NCBI GenBank assembly: GCA_039621445.1
Contig: CP154957.1
Span: 8,246,666 to 8,310,665 of the forward strand
DNA from: Euglena gracilis
Lineage: Eukaryota; Euglenida; Euglenophyceae; Euglenales
Length of the DNA: 64,000 nucleotides
Reading direction: 5' to 3'
Below are positions 1-10,132 of this stretch, piece after piece. How positions within the stretch are numbered: the stretch's first letter is position 1; every line of letters starts with the position of its first letter. Position numbers and translations under genes: made by a program. A model generated the notes under the pieces. That model had not been told where the DNA came from. It saw nothing but the letters and a program-made list of their open reading frames with translations, and ran no database searches.

Positions 1-200
1 GTCGAAAAATTAAAAGTCGAACCACATTTTTTTTTACGTTTGGTGGATGGGTGTAAAGATGCCAGAAAATCTGTTTTCCCTTGAAATTGACCCGATTTTA
101 GCGAAGTGTGGCCATTTTGACCATTTTTCCTTAGATTTTTCATGAAACGTGCTGCAACGAGGAATTTTTTTTTTCTTTCCCACTGCCCAGCCCCCTGGAC
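1..200 (+). repeat. Family E element, left-truncated by the window edge
   Basis: The block contains a GTCGAA run, a T-run, TGGATGGGTGTAAAGATGCC, a stretch ending in GGCCATTTT and a CATGAAACGTGCTG segment. The same order of words occurs at 1620-1905 and 44723-45026, so this is the third copy of family E. No coding frame with convincing codon use is present. Confidence 0.6.
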
Positions 201-339
201 CCCCCACCCACCCTTCGGGTAGGGTCCAGCCAACAGTTACTTTTTCCAGCCACCTGGCTAGAAACCCCTGAGTCATCCCCCTGGTCAGAAAGCCTCGGTC
301 ACATCTGCGGCTCCGCATCCCTCTGCGTTGCCTACCCCC

Positions 340-640
340 CATATCCCTTCCAAAAATTGGATATCACACCCGAAGATCGGCATTTGCCCCCCCCCCCAAA
401 TTAGGAGTTTGCTTCCCAAATTAGGCATTTGTCACTCAAAGTTCGGAATTGGCCAATTGGGCATTTGCCCCTCAAAGTTAGGCATCTCTTCATTAATTAG
501 GAATTTGCCACTCAAAGAATATGCACTCGCGCACCAAATTAGCGATTTACCCCCCGGGCGCTTTGCCCCCCACCTGCTTACACGTCAACTTTGCCCCCCA
601 AAAGTTGGCCCTTGGCCCTTTGCACATGGCCGCCAAAAAA
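340..640 (+). repeat. Degenerate tandem repeat, AAATTAGG / TTTGCCCC words
   Basis: About ten imperfect units alternate CAAATTAGG or CAAAGTTAGG with CATTTGCCCC or GAATTTGCC. Unit length is near 27-30 bases. Open frames across it are repeat translations rather than genes. Confidence 0.6.
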
Positions 641-699
641 TTTTTACGGTGTAGACCGCCCCCCTTTGTTGGCCCCTGGTTTTTCCCGTCGATCATGGC

Positions 700-926
700 C
701 CAGTCCAATCGCCAGGAGCCCGGGGGGGGGGGGGGCTCACCGTTGGGCCGACCATCGGGAGAACCGGCGCGGCGCCCCCGGGAAGCGACTCTCCGTCCCC
801 CCCCCACCCCACCGGGCGGTCGCCGGGAGGTGGACCGCCCCTGCACTGCGCTCCGCCACACCTTCTCCGTCCCCGGCGGCCTCTTCGGCGCATTGGTGGT
901 CCTCGTGCTCGTGTGCAGGGGCTCTG
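700..926 (+). CDS. Candidate exon, GC-rich, with a hydrophobic segment; product unknown
   Basis: One frame is open and coding-like, with almost only C or G in third positions toward the 3' end. It ends in a hydrophobic stretch, GGLFGALVVLVLV, preceded by HTFSVP, which could be a membrane segment. A good splice donor, CTG|GTATAAGT, follows at 927. Upstream the frame runs through a G-run and proline/arginine-rich sequence, so the exon start is uncertain. There is no family resemblance. Low-complexity DNA translated by chance is the alternative. Confidence 0.3.
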
Positions 927-1099
927 GTATAAGTCAACATCTGGCCGCAAGTCATACCAACTGTTTTGACGTGGGTCAATGTCCATTCAGCGAGACAATT
1001 CAAAATCAATTTTGGGGGCAATTTGAAAACAACCTGAAAGCTTGCAAGTTCAAGATAGGGTCAGCCACCGCCACTCCCCACCTCCCATGATCACTACAG

Positions 1100-1620
1100 A
1101 TTCGCATGGATAATACCCAACCCCCCAATGCTGATTATTACGGGAAATTGCAAAAAACTATGGCATAACCATCAATACCTACGGGAGAAATATTTTTTCC
1201 TGCGACGGGCTTGTTATTGACGAGATTTTGCGACTGCATCTGGGTTGGAGAAGAATTTTACCATGTTTTTTAAGGTTTTTGGTATGCCTTTAAAAAAAAG
1301 TAAAGTGCCTGTTGGAGGGGTTTCCAGCCCCCGCCTCACATGCCACCCCTGGCAACAGGGGAAGTGCGCTGCGTTGCTCGTTGAGGAACGCTCGAAATCG
1401 GGGCACCGCCGCATGCCTGCAAGATTTCTCCATCGTTCTGTTCCAGCCCACGCAGTCCCTGCTGGTCTCTGACTTGATAACAGGCATTGGAGAGTACCCC
1501 CCCCCTCCTCAGTGCTTCCCCCGTAACGTTAGACTTAGGCTTTCACGTGTGTTCTTGGACCCCATTTTCAAGTTTTTATTCGCCTATTTTGTGCACTGCG
1601 GTCCATAAGGAACGGGAAAT
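1100..1620. other. Unassigned DNA between repeats
   Basis: Mixed-composition DNA. A short frame near 1420-1490 reads LQDFSIVLFQPTQSLLVSDL and could be a small exon, but no donor and acceptor pair stands out. No repeat family was recognised. Confidence 0.3.
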
Positions 1621-1905
1621 TTTTTCCCCCTTCAGGACCGGCCCATTAAAGAACGCCCTTAGGCCCAAGGGACGGCCAACGGCCGGTCTGAGGATCGAAT
1701 GGAGTCGAAAATCGAACAGTTGAAGAACGGATTTTTGGTCGTTTTAGGGGGATGGGCGATGGTCCAAGAAACCCAGATTTATACTTTTTCCGAAGTCGAC
1801 CGTTTTTTGCTGAAACACGGCCATCTTGCCTGTAAATTTTCCATGGAATGTGTGGGGACAGGAAGTATTTGTTTTTATCCGTTCAGGACCGCCCTGGTTT
1901 TGTGT
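1620..1905 (+). mobile_element. Family E element, complete or nearly so
   Basis: This copy matches 44723-45026 in order: a GGGACGG segment, GAGGATCGAATGG, a T-run, GGATGGGCGATGG, GGCCAT, GTGTGGGGACAGGAAG and GGACCGCCCTGG. The right end CCTG at 1893-1896 is recognisable. The left end (CAGGACCG near 1635) is diverged and no target-site duplication is visible, so this is an older copy. Confidence 0.6.
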
Positions 1906-1977
1906 GTGTGCTGCCGACTTTTGTGGCCTGCAAAATTTTTGTGAGAATTTTCGCCCCCCCAAAAAAATTTAAGCTGC

Positions 1978-2091
1978 CCACCCACCACACACAATACACC
2001 CACCCACACACACACACACAACACAAACAAACACAAACAAACACAACACATACACAAACAACACACACAGCACACATTCAACCCACACACA

Positions 2092-2119
<28 letters not shown>
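1978..2119 (+). repeat. CA-rich microsatellite
   Basis: A run of CACA, ACAAA and CACACC words becomes pure (CA)n at 2094-2119. The long frames on both strands here are translations of the dinucleotide. Confidence 0.95.
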
Positions 2120-2122
<3 letters not shown>

Positions 2123-2219
2123 ATTGTTTGTATCCCCTGTCACCAAATATGTTGTCAAGCGTTGTAATACTAGGCAACCCATCGATTTCTTTTTGTCGAC
2201 CAGTAGCATCTAATAAGTG

Positions 2220-2605
2220 AAGTGGGTGATTGCACCCCAAAATTATTCAACAAACAGCTTTTTCAAAGAACTCGGAATTTCAATGTACCGCCATGCACGA
2301 TGTTACAATTGATTTGACAGTGTCTGCGTGTCCACAACCACAGATGTCTACAGCTCGCACCCCAACGCCATTCGTGCGAGACTCTGGGAATACACCACAG
2401 GGGATAACTTGAGCCAGAGGGAACCAAAACCCCCAAGTGGCGTTCAACTGGCCGCAAGTATTTTTCACGACAGCTGCCACCGCTCAGCAGCTCCTTCGGT
2501 CCGGAAGGTTGCCAGGTGAGAAGCGCCGAGACTTCATGAATGTTGGTGAATTTTGCGCCTCGGTGTTTTGGCAGCCGCACCCTGCACACAGCTGGATTGG
2601 GTGTG
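2220..2605 (+). other. Non-repetitive spacer
   Basis: Mixed-composition DNA with open frames on both strands and no recognisable domain. CAGATGTCTACAGC and similar segments could be coding, but no frame is convincingly better than the others. Confidence 0.3.
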
Positions 2606-2772
2606 CAGGGGGCGGGATATGCAACTTGCATAATTTGCATTTTTTGCATTTTTTTGCATTTTTGCATTTTTTTGCATTTTTTTTTTGCATTTTTTTGCAT
2701 TTTTTTTGCATTTTTTGCATTTTTTTTTGACTTGCATAATTTGAAGGACCAAGTTGCATATTTCCCCCCCTG
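2606..2772 (+). mobile_element. Family C element (TTTGCAT core) with target-site duplication
   Basis: It begins CAGG and ends CCTG. The inverted ends are ATGCAACTTGCATAATTTGC on the left and the partner TGCATAATTTGAAGG...AGTTGCAT on the right. The interior is tandem TTTTTGCAT words. The flanks read GGGTGTG on both sides, a 7-8 bp target-site duplication. A second, longer copy lies at 24983-25434. Confidence 0.8.
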
Positions 2773-3529
2773 GGGTGTGTTTGCTGCGCCTGAGCCACTC
2801 CCGGAGCGGTTCCTTGGGACATCCCCTGAACAACACCTTCGCCACCACAGTGCTTGTTCTGCACAAGAGCAGACGTCCCGCCACGCCCCCCTCCCCCAAG
2901 GCTCAGTTGGGGGACCCGTGGTGCAACGGGACACGCTGCCAAATGATATTGCCTGCAAGCTCCTTTCCCGCCTTTCGGGGCAGGTGGGGATTATTGACCA
3001 CAGCGTTCTTTTCTAGGAAAAACCCAGCATACAAGTTGTTGTTTTTTGTTTTGATCGGTATCCCGACACCATTGCGGAGCAGTTTTAGATTCCCCGTTTG
3101 AGCCCAATCAGATTTGTCAACGCCCCACTTTCCATTTTTGGTCCCTTTTGCCCAAATTGGCCAACATGTCGAGGCCATCGCCCCATCAGCCCAATTGACA
3201 GGGGTTGTTAACTTGCATTGTTCAAAGTTGGGGTCCAATGCCACTCACTGAAGTGTGAGCCACTTCGTCCCCATACCTGAGGCTGGGTTTGCTTCGCAGT
3301 CAAAAATTGGTCAGAAAATGGGAAAAACCTGCTCGCATAGGATTGGCCTAGATTTTGCACAGCGTGCTGCAGCAGAGCTGGCTGGGGCACTGCTGCGTGG
3401 GGCAGGGCCATGCCAATGTGCACACACCATCGCCACATCCCATAAGGCTTTGGAGCTGGGGGTTGGGTATGACCCCACAAAATTTTCAGGTGTCCCATTA
3501 TTTAGTTCCCCTACTATGTCTGTGAATTA
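2773..3529. other. Spacer with weak coding signal
   Basis: Mostly unique sequence. A frame near 3355-3470 reads RAAAELAGALLRGAG followed by a CAHTIATSHKALELG stretch and could be an exon, but its ends cannot be set. Nothing else is recognisable. Confidence 0.25.
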
Positions 3530-3574
3530 TATATATATATACATATATATACATATATACATATATATATATAT

Positions 3575-3640
3575 ATTTGATGTGGGAAAAGCCATGATAA
3601 TATATATATATATATTATCATGGCTTTTCCCACATCAAAT
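3575..3640. repeat. Perfect 66-bp palindrome with an AT core
   Basis: The two 33-base arms are exact reverse complements (ATTTGATGTGGGAAAAGCC at the left edge, its complement at the right edge) meeting in (AT)n. It directly follows a TATA array at 3530-3574. It would fold into an uninterrupted hairpin or cruciform. Confidence 0.95.
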
Positions 3641-4447
3641 ATCCCCCCCTCATTTTTTTGGCCCAAGGTTGGATGGATTGGACCCGGTCGATTATTCACC
3701 CGCAAAAAATTTTTTGGGAGAGTTGGGTTTGGGGGTGGATTTTGGCACAAAAACCCCGGCGGGGGTAGTCTACAGGAATGCATGGTATTGGTGTGCATCG
3801 GCAAGTTTTTTTTTCAAAATTTTATCAATACAAAAGATTTAATTGGCATAATAGGTACAAAAAATTTCTACGCATTTTGCAATGTAAAGAACCATTTGTG
3901 GTAAACTGTTTAATTGAAACTTTTTTTTTCAGAATTTGATTTTTTGGACCCCAAAAACTGGTCAAGAATGCTTATTTTTGGCCGTTTTTGTTCTGGCCGC
4001 CAGGGATGGGTCCAAAACGGCCGACATGCAATTGGGGGGGGGGGTCGCTGAGCTCTCATCTCTTTATGGGTATAAAAACAAAGTTTACCACCGGGGAAAA
4101 GGTCGGGGCCACCTCGGGGAGACAGAAAATGTGGAAAGGTGCCTCAAAGGTGGTTCGCCGGACGGGCTATGGACCCATTTTGTGGGGTCATTTTGGTCAG
4201 TTTTGTACTGGTAACCCCCTCCAACAAGGGTTGGACCCCGGGACGGGGGGCAGTGTGTCCTCTCCCCTCGAGGTTTGGCCGGAGGGGGGAAGTCTCCCTC
4301 CATTTTCTTAATGCAACCCCAAAATTGAACCCCCCCAAAAAGTGTCCGGGTGCATTGGGATAACCCGTGGTGGGTGACCCTCACCCACCCCGGTTTTAAA
4401 GCCATGAGCCTCCAGGGCCGGGGGATACGGCGGCCCGTTTCTTTCAC
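3641..4447. other. Spacer upstream of gene copy 1
   Basis: Element-like DNA with CCAAAAA, GGCCGTTTT and G-run words resembling family A and D interiors, without clear ends. No exon is supported. Confidence 0.35.
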
Positions 4448-4479
4448 AGGGTCCTCCCCGTTGACGGCCTGCCGGCCCG

Positions 4480-4527
4480 ATGGTACAGCTCGCCGACTTC
4501 TCCGCCGCCTCCACGTGGTACCCAGGG
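4480..4527 (+). CDS. Gene copy 1, exon 1 (N-terminus)
   Basis: It encodes MVQLADFSAASTWY then PG. The first 14 residues match copy 2 (MVQLTDFSAPSAWY) and copy 3 (MVQFSDLSAPSAWY), which fixes the ATG and frame. The exon stops inside the terminal repeat of a family D element, at CAGGG|GTGTTT. The two other copies continue without interruption at this point (WYLTAKK, WYRAAKQ). The exon is 16 codons and leaves phase 0. The function is unknown. Confidence 0.75.
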
Positions 4528-4736
4528 GTGTTTTTTAGTCGTGGACCCCAGGGGTTATATTTTTCCAATTTTCATTCTACTTGTCGCAAAACTTTTTGAA
4601 AAGGTGCTATTTTTGGCGCTTTTCGCAATTTTTTGGCCATTTCGGGGGAAATTGAATGGGTCCCCTGGGACCCCCCGGGGGGCACAGGGCGTGGGTGGAC
4701 CCCCTCCCACGCCCGGTCTAAAAAAAAAAACTCCTG
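4523..4736 (+). mobile_element. Family D introner inserted in the first coding exon
   Basis: The element is 214 bp, begins CAGGGGTGTTTTTTAG and ends CTAAAAAAAAAACTCCTG, which are near-perfect inverted repeats. Flanking 8-mers are GTGGTACC and GCGGTACC, a target-site duplication with one change. Removing the element and one flank restores the exon seen in copies 2 and 3. A GT-AG intron at 4528-4746 (donor inside the left terminus, acceptor just past the right duplication) is 219 bp, keeps phase 0 and adds one residue. The splice prediction is inferred from sequence alone. Confidence 0.85.
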
Positions 4737-4746
4737 GCGGTACCAG

Positions 4747-5020
4747 GCGGCGAAGCGACAGCAGCGGGCGGCCGCCACCGCCCAGCAGCCCGCCACCGCC
4801 CTCCCCACCAGCGAGAGGGCCGCCGTAGCTGCGCCGCCCCCCCGTCGGAGAGAACGCCCCGGAAAAGTCGCCTGTTTTGCAGGCCCCCTCCCTCCCCCCC
4901 CCCCCTCCCCCCCCCCCCCTCCCCGTGCCCCCCCGGAGAGGGCCGCCGTAGCTGCGCCGCCCCCGCGGAAGACGCCCCGGAAAGTCGCGTTTGCGGCCGA
5001 CCCGTGTGCGGCTTGGCCGG
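4747..5020 (+). CDS. Gene copy 1, exon 2 (basic segment with RVxF-like motif)
   Basis: It continues in frame as AAKRQQRAAATAQQ, matching AAKQQPP of copy 3, then alanine/proline-rich sequence to RKTPRKVAFAADPCAA. The last part aligns with ARKKRVVFATDPGAA in copy 2 and ARKKRVVFATDLSAA in copy 3. A basic patch followed by V-x-F resembles the RVxF docking motif for protein phosphatase 1, but a short motif is weak evidence. Oddity: a stretch beginning GAGAGGGCCGCCGTAGCTGC occurs twice (4811-4870 and 4935-4987) around a C-rich run, a local duplication that keeps the frame open. The 3' end is approximate. Confidence 0.65.
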
Positions 5021-5215
5021 GACCTTCCCCCCGTTTGTGCGGCTTGGCCGAGACCTGCCCCCCCCCCCCCCCCCCCCGTTTGTACGGCTTGGTCGAGACC
5101 CCCCCCCCGTTTGTACGGCTTGGCCGAGACCTTCCCCCCCCCCGTTTGTGCGGCTTGGCCGAGACCCCCCCCCCCGTTTGTACGGCTTGGCCGAGACCTC
5201 CTCCCCCCCTGTTTG
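5003..5215 (+). repeat. Minisatellite, CGTTTGTACGGCTTGGCCGA units
   Basis: Six units of about 30-45 bases share TGTACGGCTTGGCCGAGACC followed by a C-run of variable length. The first unit, CCGTGTGCGGCTTGGCCGGG, overlaps the end of exon 2 of gene copy 1, so the array may have grown from exon sequence. The proline/leucine-rich frames here are repeat translations. Confidence 0.85.
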
Positions 5216-7480
5216 CTGAAGGGGCTTTCTGTCGACCCCACATTCTTTGAGAAACGGTGTGGTTTGGGGGGGGGGGGGGGTTTCGCCCAACGCAACGGCA
5301 ACGGAATGCGGGGTTTGACAACGCGTTTGGAAGCGAATCGGTCTTTGTCCGAGTTTCTCTGGTCCCCCCCCCTAAGGCTGAGGAGAAATCGGGTCCAAAT
5401 GTGCATGTTATGAGGCGGAGTACCTGCAACCATTGATGGATTTCATGGACATCCACGTGGTTTTCTGGGAAATGGACAACTAGTCATTCTTCATTTCTAT
5501 AGCAGCATGGACACCAACACAACAAATTTGTTACCTGAGAAAGTTTTCTGCAATTTCCAGCAACAATGATGTTATTGCCAAAAAATATGTGTTACAATAT
5601 TCAAATTACAATGTTGAAAAATAATTTATATTTACAATAATATTTTTTATTTCCCAGAAGTGAAGGGTTGCTACGTTCGGAATCTGCAAGGCAAGACAAC
5701 TGTCTTTTTCCCTCCTGCACAACTAAACGGTGGTTGAAGCCGCATGGAGCTGCAGATTTTCCGGATACATCGTCCGAGTCCCAACAGCTACCCTCTGATG
5801 AACAAAGCCAACCAATTGCTTGTGCTCATTTCACTCCAGTGACCATATGCATTTTTCTCCTTCAGTCTCATCACTGTGCGTGTGTGAAGGTGTGGGTGTG
5901 GGTGTGGGTGTGAGCATGGCAAGCGTGTGGTGTATAACTTGTTGATACAATATGCGACTTAAAAACCGCACGTGCTAAAAACCACGTCAGAAATAACGTC
6001 CCTGATATTTGTGTTCATCAATCTTTAATCATCAAGTGCTTTTTTATGATTTGTGGGATTGACACGGCATTCCACCCTGTGAAGCATACATGGGGCTTTC
6101 CATACTATTTAATACGTATATTATATGCAATATATATTATATATAATTATATATATATATATATATATATTGTATATTGTATTATTGTTATAAATCATTA
6201 AGAGCATATGTTATAAATACATTATATTGTATTGCATTTATTTTTTGTTTGTTTTTTTGGGCTATTCTTCAATATTTTTTTCGGTATTTTTTAATTGCAG
6301 AAGGTCTTTTCAAGTAACAGAAGTACCACATTTTGGCCGAAAATTTTCCTTGAAATCAAAATTTTGGTTCATTTTTTGTCATTTTTAACTTTTTTTTTGA
6401 AAGGCTGACATTCATATTTCTTGATGCATATTCCCAAAATTTAATCAAAAAATATGCATTGACAATCTTTTTTTTTCAAAGTTCCAAATTATTGTGGTTT
6501 CAGAAATCAAAGGAATTTTATGCAACCTTCGTTTTTTGTGTTTGTTTGTTTTTGTTTTTTTCCCTTGTGTTTTTCGAGGGTTTGTTTTTCCCGGTGCTTC
6601 AGAAGAACCGTAAACCCCTCCCCCCAAAAATGAGACCCCAGGTGTGTTTTTTGGGTCCGTTGCTGAAAATCCCAAGAGGGTTCTTTTTTTTCTTAGAAGG
6701 GGGTCTGCATTTTGGATTTTTGCTGAAAATTTCGACCGAAAAAGAACTTTTCCACGGGAGGGTCCAAAAATAGGTCCAAAAGGGCGATTTTTGGCAATGA
6801 GCAAAAAAGTCCCAGAAAATGCCAATTTTGCCACATGCAATATGGGCACCCGAAAATCCCGAGGGGTGGTCTCATTTTTGGGGGGTCTTATTTTGTGGGG
6901 GAGATTTAAATGAATTTCGTCATTCACCTCAATTTTATCATGCACCATTTATTGAAAAGATTATACGTTTCCCTGGGGGGCTTCGCTCATCCTTGCCAGC
7001 TTTCTGGTGAATTCCCTTTCGGACTCACCCCAACCGGTGAATTAATCAAACTCGTTTTCAACGGATTTCCCGCTGTCCGGGCTTCCATCGGCGACGTTTG
7101 CCCCATTTTTTTGGGGGGGCTTTTGGCCTATTTTGTGCACAGAAGGCTGCAGTTCTTACCTTGCAAATCGGGCCCTGCCAAACCTTCGGTTCTGACCCAG
7201 CCGGTCCGGGAGGGGAGAGGAGGTCGTTTCATTTTCCCATCTGAGAAGCTGTCACCTGAGCCCACGCCCGCGTTGTCATTTGGGGCTGTGGGCAATGGCT
7301 GGTCAGCTGGCAATTTTTCGGGGGGGGGGGGTCCCGCCGTCTTGCAGATTGTGCGCATATTCAGCAAAGCTGACACTGTGTGCCCCTTTCTTCCCAACCA
7401 GAGGTGCGGAGTTTCATTTTAGACAACTAAAGTTGCAAAAGAAATGCAACAAAATAGAAATTTCCCCAATTTGATACATC
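5216..7480 (+). other. Large intron or spacer of gene copy 1
   Basis: AT-rich DNA with a TATA array at about 6115-6170 and T-rich element fragments at 6240-6960. A possible small exon follows an acceptor-like TTTATTTCCCAG ending at 5658; it reads EVKGCYVRNLQGKTTVFFPP before a stop, but it has no counterpart in copies 2 or 3. At 7010-7430 several frames are open without a recognisable domain. Confidence 0.35.
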
Positions 7481-7856
7481 CAGGCTTCTGCTGAAGGGTT
7501 GGCAGTACCCCGGGGAAGGGGCTAGTCCAAATGTGGCTGGTGGGAATCCTAGTGGACCCTGGGAGTCCACTAGCAGGGCTAGCTAGTGTAAAAAAGAATT
7601 AGTGGACCCCCAAAAATTTGCCAAAATAATGCATATTTTTTTTGCCATTTTTGGGATTTTTTTTTGGAAGAAAGTCAGCCAAAACCCATTAAAACCCTAA
7701 TTTCCACCCGGCACCCAGCACCAGAAAAAAAATTTTTCCAGACGTAGGGACCCCACCCAGGACTCCCCCCCGGGGGGGTCTAGCTTAGTAGACCCTTTTT
7801 TCCAGTATATCTGGCAAGAGGTTAGACAGTGAACCCCCCTCTTAGGCCAAAGCCTG
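7481..7856 (+). mobile_element. Family A element, diverged, in an intron of gene copy 1
   Basis: It begins CAGGCTTCTGCTGAAGGG and ends GGCCAAAGCCTG, as in the better family A copies at 21801, 53092 and 59732. The internal words GGCTAGTCCAAAT, GGGCTAGCTAGTG and a TTTCCAGT box are in family order. Flanking 8-mers do not match, so the insertion is old or the flanks have decayed. It lies about 60 bases before the acidic exon of this gene. Confidence 0.75.
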
Positions 7857-7920
7857 ATCCTGACCTTTCCCCTGAACTCGCTTTGGGGTGAAGGGGGTGG
7901 TGAGGGGGTCACATCGGCAG

Positions 7921-7996
7921 TTGTTCCTCCGAGGAGGAGGCACGACCGGGCAGTTGACTGCTGCGGACTCCGCCGCAGTCCCCCTCTGGACCAGGG
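7921..7996 (+). CDS. Gene copy 1, acidic exon (possible frameshift)
   Basis: An acceptor-like ATCGGCAG ends at 7920. The end of the exon reads DSAAVPLWTR, matching SALPLWIR (copy 3) and PPMPLWAR (copy 2). The preceding SSEEE motif is in a different frame. A 26-base insertion, absent from the other copies, lies between GAGGAGGAG and GACTCC; without it the two halves would read SEEEDSAAVPLW. Either this copy is broken, or the true exon starts at a second acceptor (CCGGGCAG ending at 7952). The donor after AGGG is GTGAGC. Confidence 0.6.
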
Positions 7997-9235
7997 GTGA
8001 GCACCGAATGGCGGAGTAGTGTGGGAATTGCGGAGTAGTGTGGAGCACGTTCTCAGAAGAACGCCCCAGAGTGGTCCCCTGGAAAGACAAGGCCAAGGAA
8101 ATGGGAAATGTTCTTTTGAATCTTATATATTTTTTTGCCCTGGGTCCCCCCTTGTTTCTTTTTATCATTTTGTTCTTTTTTTATCCACCCTGATTTGAAG
8201 AGTTTGTCAGCCTGGGGGGGGGGCGTGCACAAACGTCTTTCACTCTGGGTGGGGTGGTCTCTAGGCCATCTGCTGACAGGTTCTTAGACAGACGGAGTGC
8301 ACCTTTGAAACTCGACAGTTTAATGTGCATCTGCGCAATCCCGAGGAACACAGGGCAGCTCAAACCCATGTTACTGAAACGGCACCTGTTTGCCCCGTTG
8401 TCTAATGAATTTGTCCAATGAAGAGGGGGTGTCCTGCTGTCTGGTTTTTTCACTTTTTTAGCAGTGCACATGCCCATGCAAACCATGCCCAATGAACGTC
8501 CGGGCGAGATGAGCCATGTTTTACAAGGGAATCGAGGCGCTTTTTTTTGTTATTTTGCCAAAATTTGTCAAATTTTGCAAAATTTGACAAAATTGATAAT
8601 TTCTGGGCCTTTTTCAGCTTTTTTCCCAATTTCTGCTTGGAAATAATTTCGACTGAGAAAAATTCTGCATTGGACCAGATGTTTTCTTTGGACCAAAGTT
8701 TTTGGTGTTTTCAGACTTTTCACCCAAGAAATATCATTTTTCTGTCAGCATGTTCCCAAAATGATAAAAACCATGCTTTTGGATATTTGTGTTGGAAAAA
8801 GAATATCGAAAACGACTCTAAATTTACATTTATGCTGCAAATCACCAAATTTGTGAAAGTCTCCTCCAGGAGAAATGAAAAACCCCAAATAATTTTTCTG
8901 GGGGAGTATATATATTCAGGAATGTGAACCCCCCCAAATTATACACTCCTCCACAAAATATACCCCCCCCCCTGGCCAAAGACTTCGGCAGTCCAAATAA
9001 TGGACCTCTGCCAGACCCCAGAGAGGGAAATCGAGCAAGGCAAAACATGCTCACTTTCTGTCAAAAACAACACATTTTGGAAAAATGACTGGCACCAAAA
9101 CATTTATGGCAACACCAACCTAGAACAAAATGGCAAAAATGCGCAAAATGCAAAAATTATGTAAAAATTTGCCTTTTGAGCGGACTTTTGAAGTGAAAAA
9201 TTTGCCAAAAATGTACCCCCCTGGCACCCTAACCC
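7997..9235. other. Intron DNA of gene copy 1, no clear feature
   Basis: T-rich and unique sequence. A family J-like block with CCCCCAAATTATACACTCC and TATACCCCCCCC words is at 8925-8975. No exon shared with the two other copies was found. Confidence 0.4.
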
Positions 9236-9438
9236 CCCCAATAGAAGCACGGGGCCGCTACAAGTGCAGGGTCCAAATAAAAGCGCACCCCCCCCCTGCC
9301 GCCGAAGGTGGCGGTCCACTACAAGCGCACCCCCCATTTTGATGGGATTTCTAAAAGAAATCAACAAAAATCGCGCAGGTAGGCCCGCCGCCTCTGGCGG
9401 CGGTCCGGTCCGCTAAGCGCACCCGTGCTTCTATTAGG
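9236..9438 (+). mobile_element. Family G element
   Basis: The ends are CCCCAATAGAAGCAC and GTGCTTCTATTAGG, inverted relative to each other. The interior contains GTCCAAATAAAAGCGCACCC and GCCGCC...GGCGGTCC blocks shared with 26577-26785 and the pair around 61.2 and 61.7 kb. Confidence 0.75.
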
Positions 9439-10026
9439 AGGTGCGGGAAAAACGTTTTACTCGTACCCTTAAACATTGGTAGCCAACGTTGAGGATTGCG
9501 ATGGTCGTCAATATCCTCTCACATTCTCGTCCATTTTGCCACGGTGCGACACAGCGGCATGTGCAGGGCAAAAGAGCGGAAGTGTGTGGTGCGGCCACGC
9601 ATTGCACCACAGTCGTCGCGAAGCAGCTGCAAACAGCGCGATACATAGCTGAACCAGAAAAGAAGGGGGTGGATTAAATTGGTTGTGGTAAGCTCAAACA
9701 GCTCAGTTTCATGGTGTTTACACCCAGGATGGAAGAGGCATGGAACGACCCTGAATCCACACGTGCAGTCTGAAACTGGAATGTGCAGATGCGCACTTGC
9801 ATTAAAACTACCAAACGTTTTGCAATATGGCAAGAAGGTGCCTTCCCCTCACGGAATGTAAGGGGCAGGTCATTTTTCTTATTTATTCATGATAATCATA
9901 TATATCATATATCATATATGATATGAATTATGTATGTATCATATACATGTATCATATCTGTCATATGTATTCATAATTATTTGTCAACTATGGGGCAACA
10001 GATTTCTGCTTAAGGCCTCGTAGTGC
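9439..10026. other. Intron DNA with an ATATG/TCATA tract
   Basis: Unique sequence, then a TCATATATGAT-rich tract at 9888-9975. Open frames exist on both strands at 9480-9860 with no shared exon or domain. Confidence 0.35.
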
Positions 10027-10049
10027 TTTTTTTTTTTTTTTTTTTTTCT

Positions 10050-10081
<32 letters not shown>

Positions 10082-10132
10082 TTTTTTTTGGTTCCTTTGT
10101 TTTTTTGTTGTTTTGTTTTTGTTTTTTTGCAG
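10027..10132 (+). promoter_or_regulatory. Extreme polypyrimidine tract and 3' splice site
   Basis: About 100 bases of nearly pure T precede GCAG at 10129-10132. It has the form of a 3' splice site for the last exon of gene copy 1. The very long tract is far beyond normal need and may also be unstable or a processed-tail remnant. Confidence 0.6.

Noticed and set aside
4555-5456. Two long minus-strand frames of glycine/arginine-rich sequence
   Set aside because: They are antisense to exon 2 of gene copy 1 and the C-rich minisatellite; the + strand frame is conserved in two paralogs.
6115-6170. TATA arrays as promoters
   Set aside because: They are simple repeats with no consistent position relative to the gene copies.
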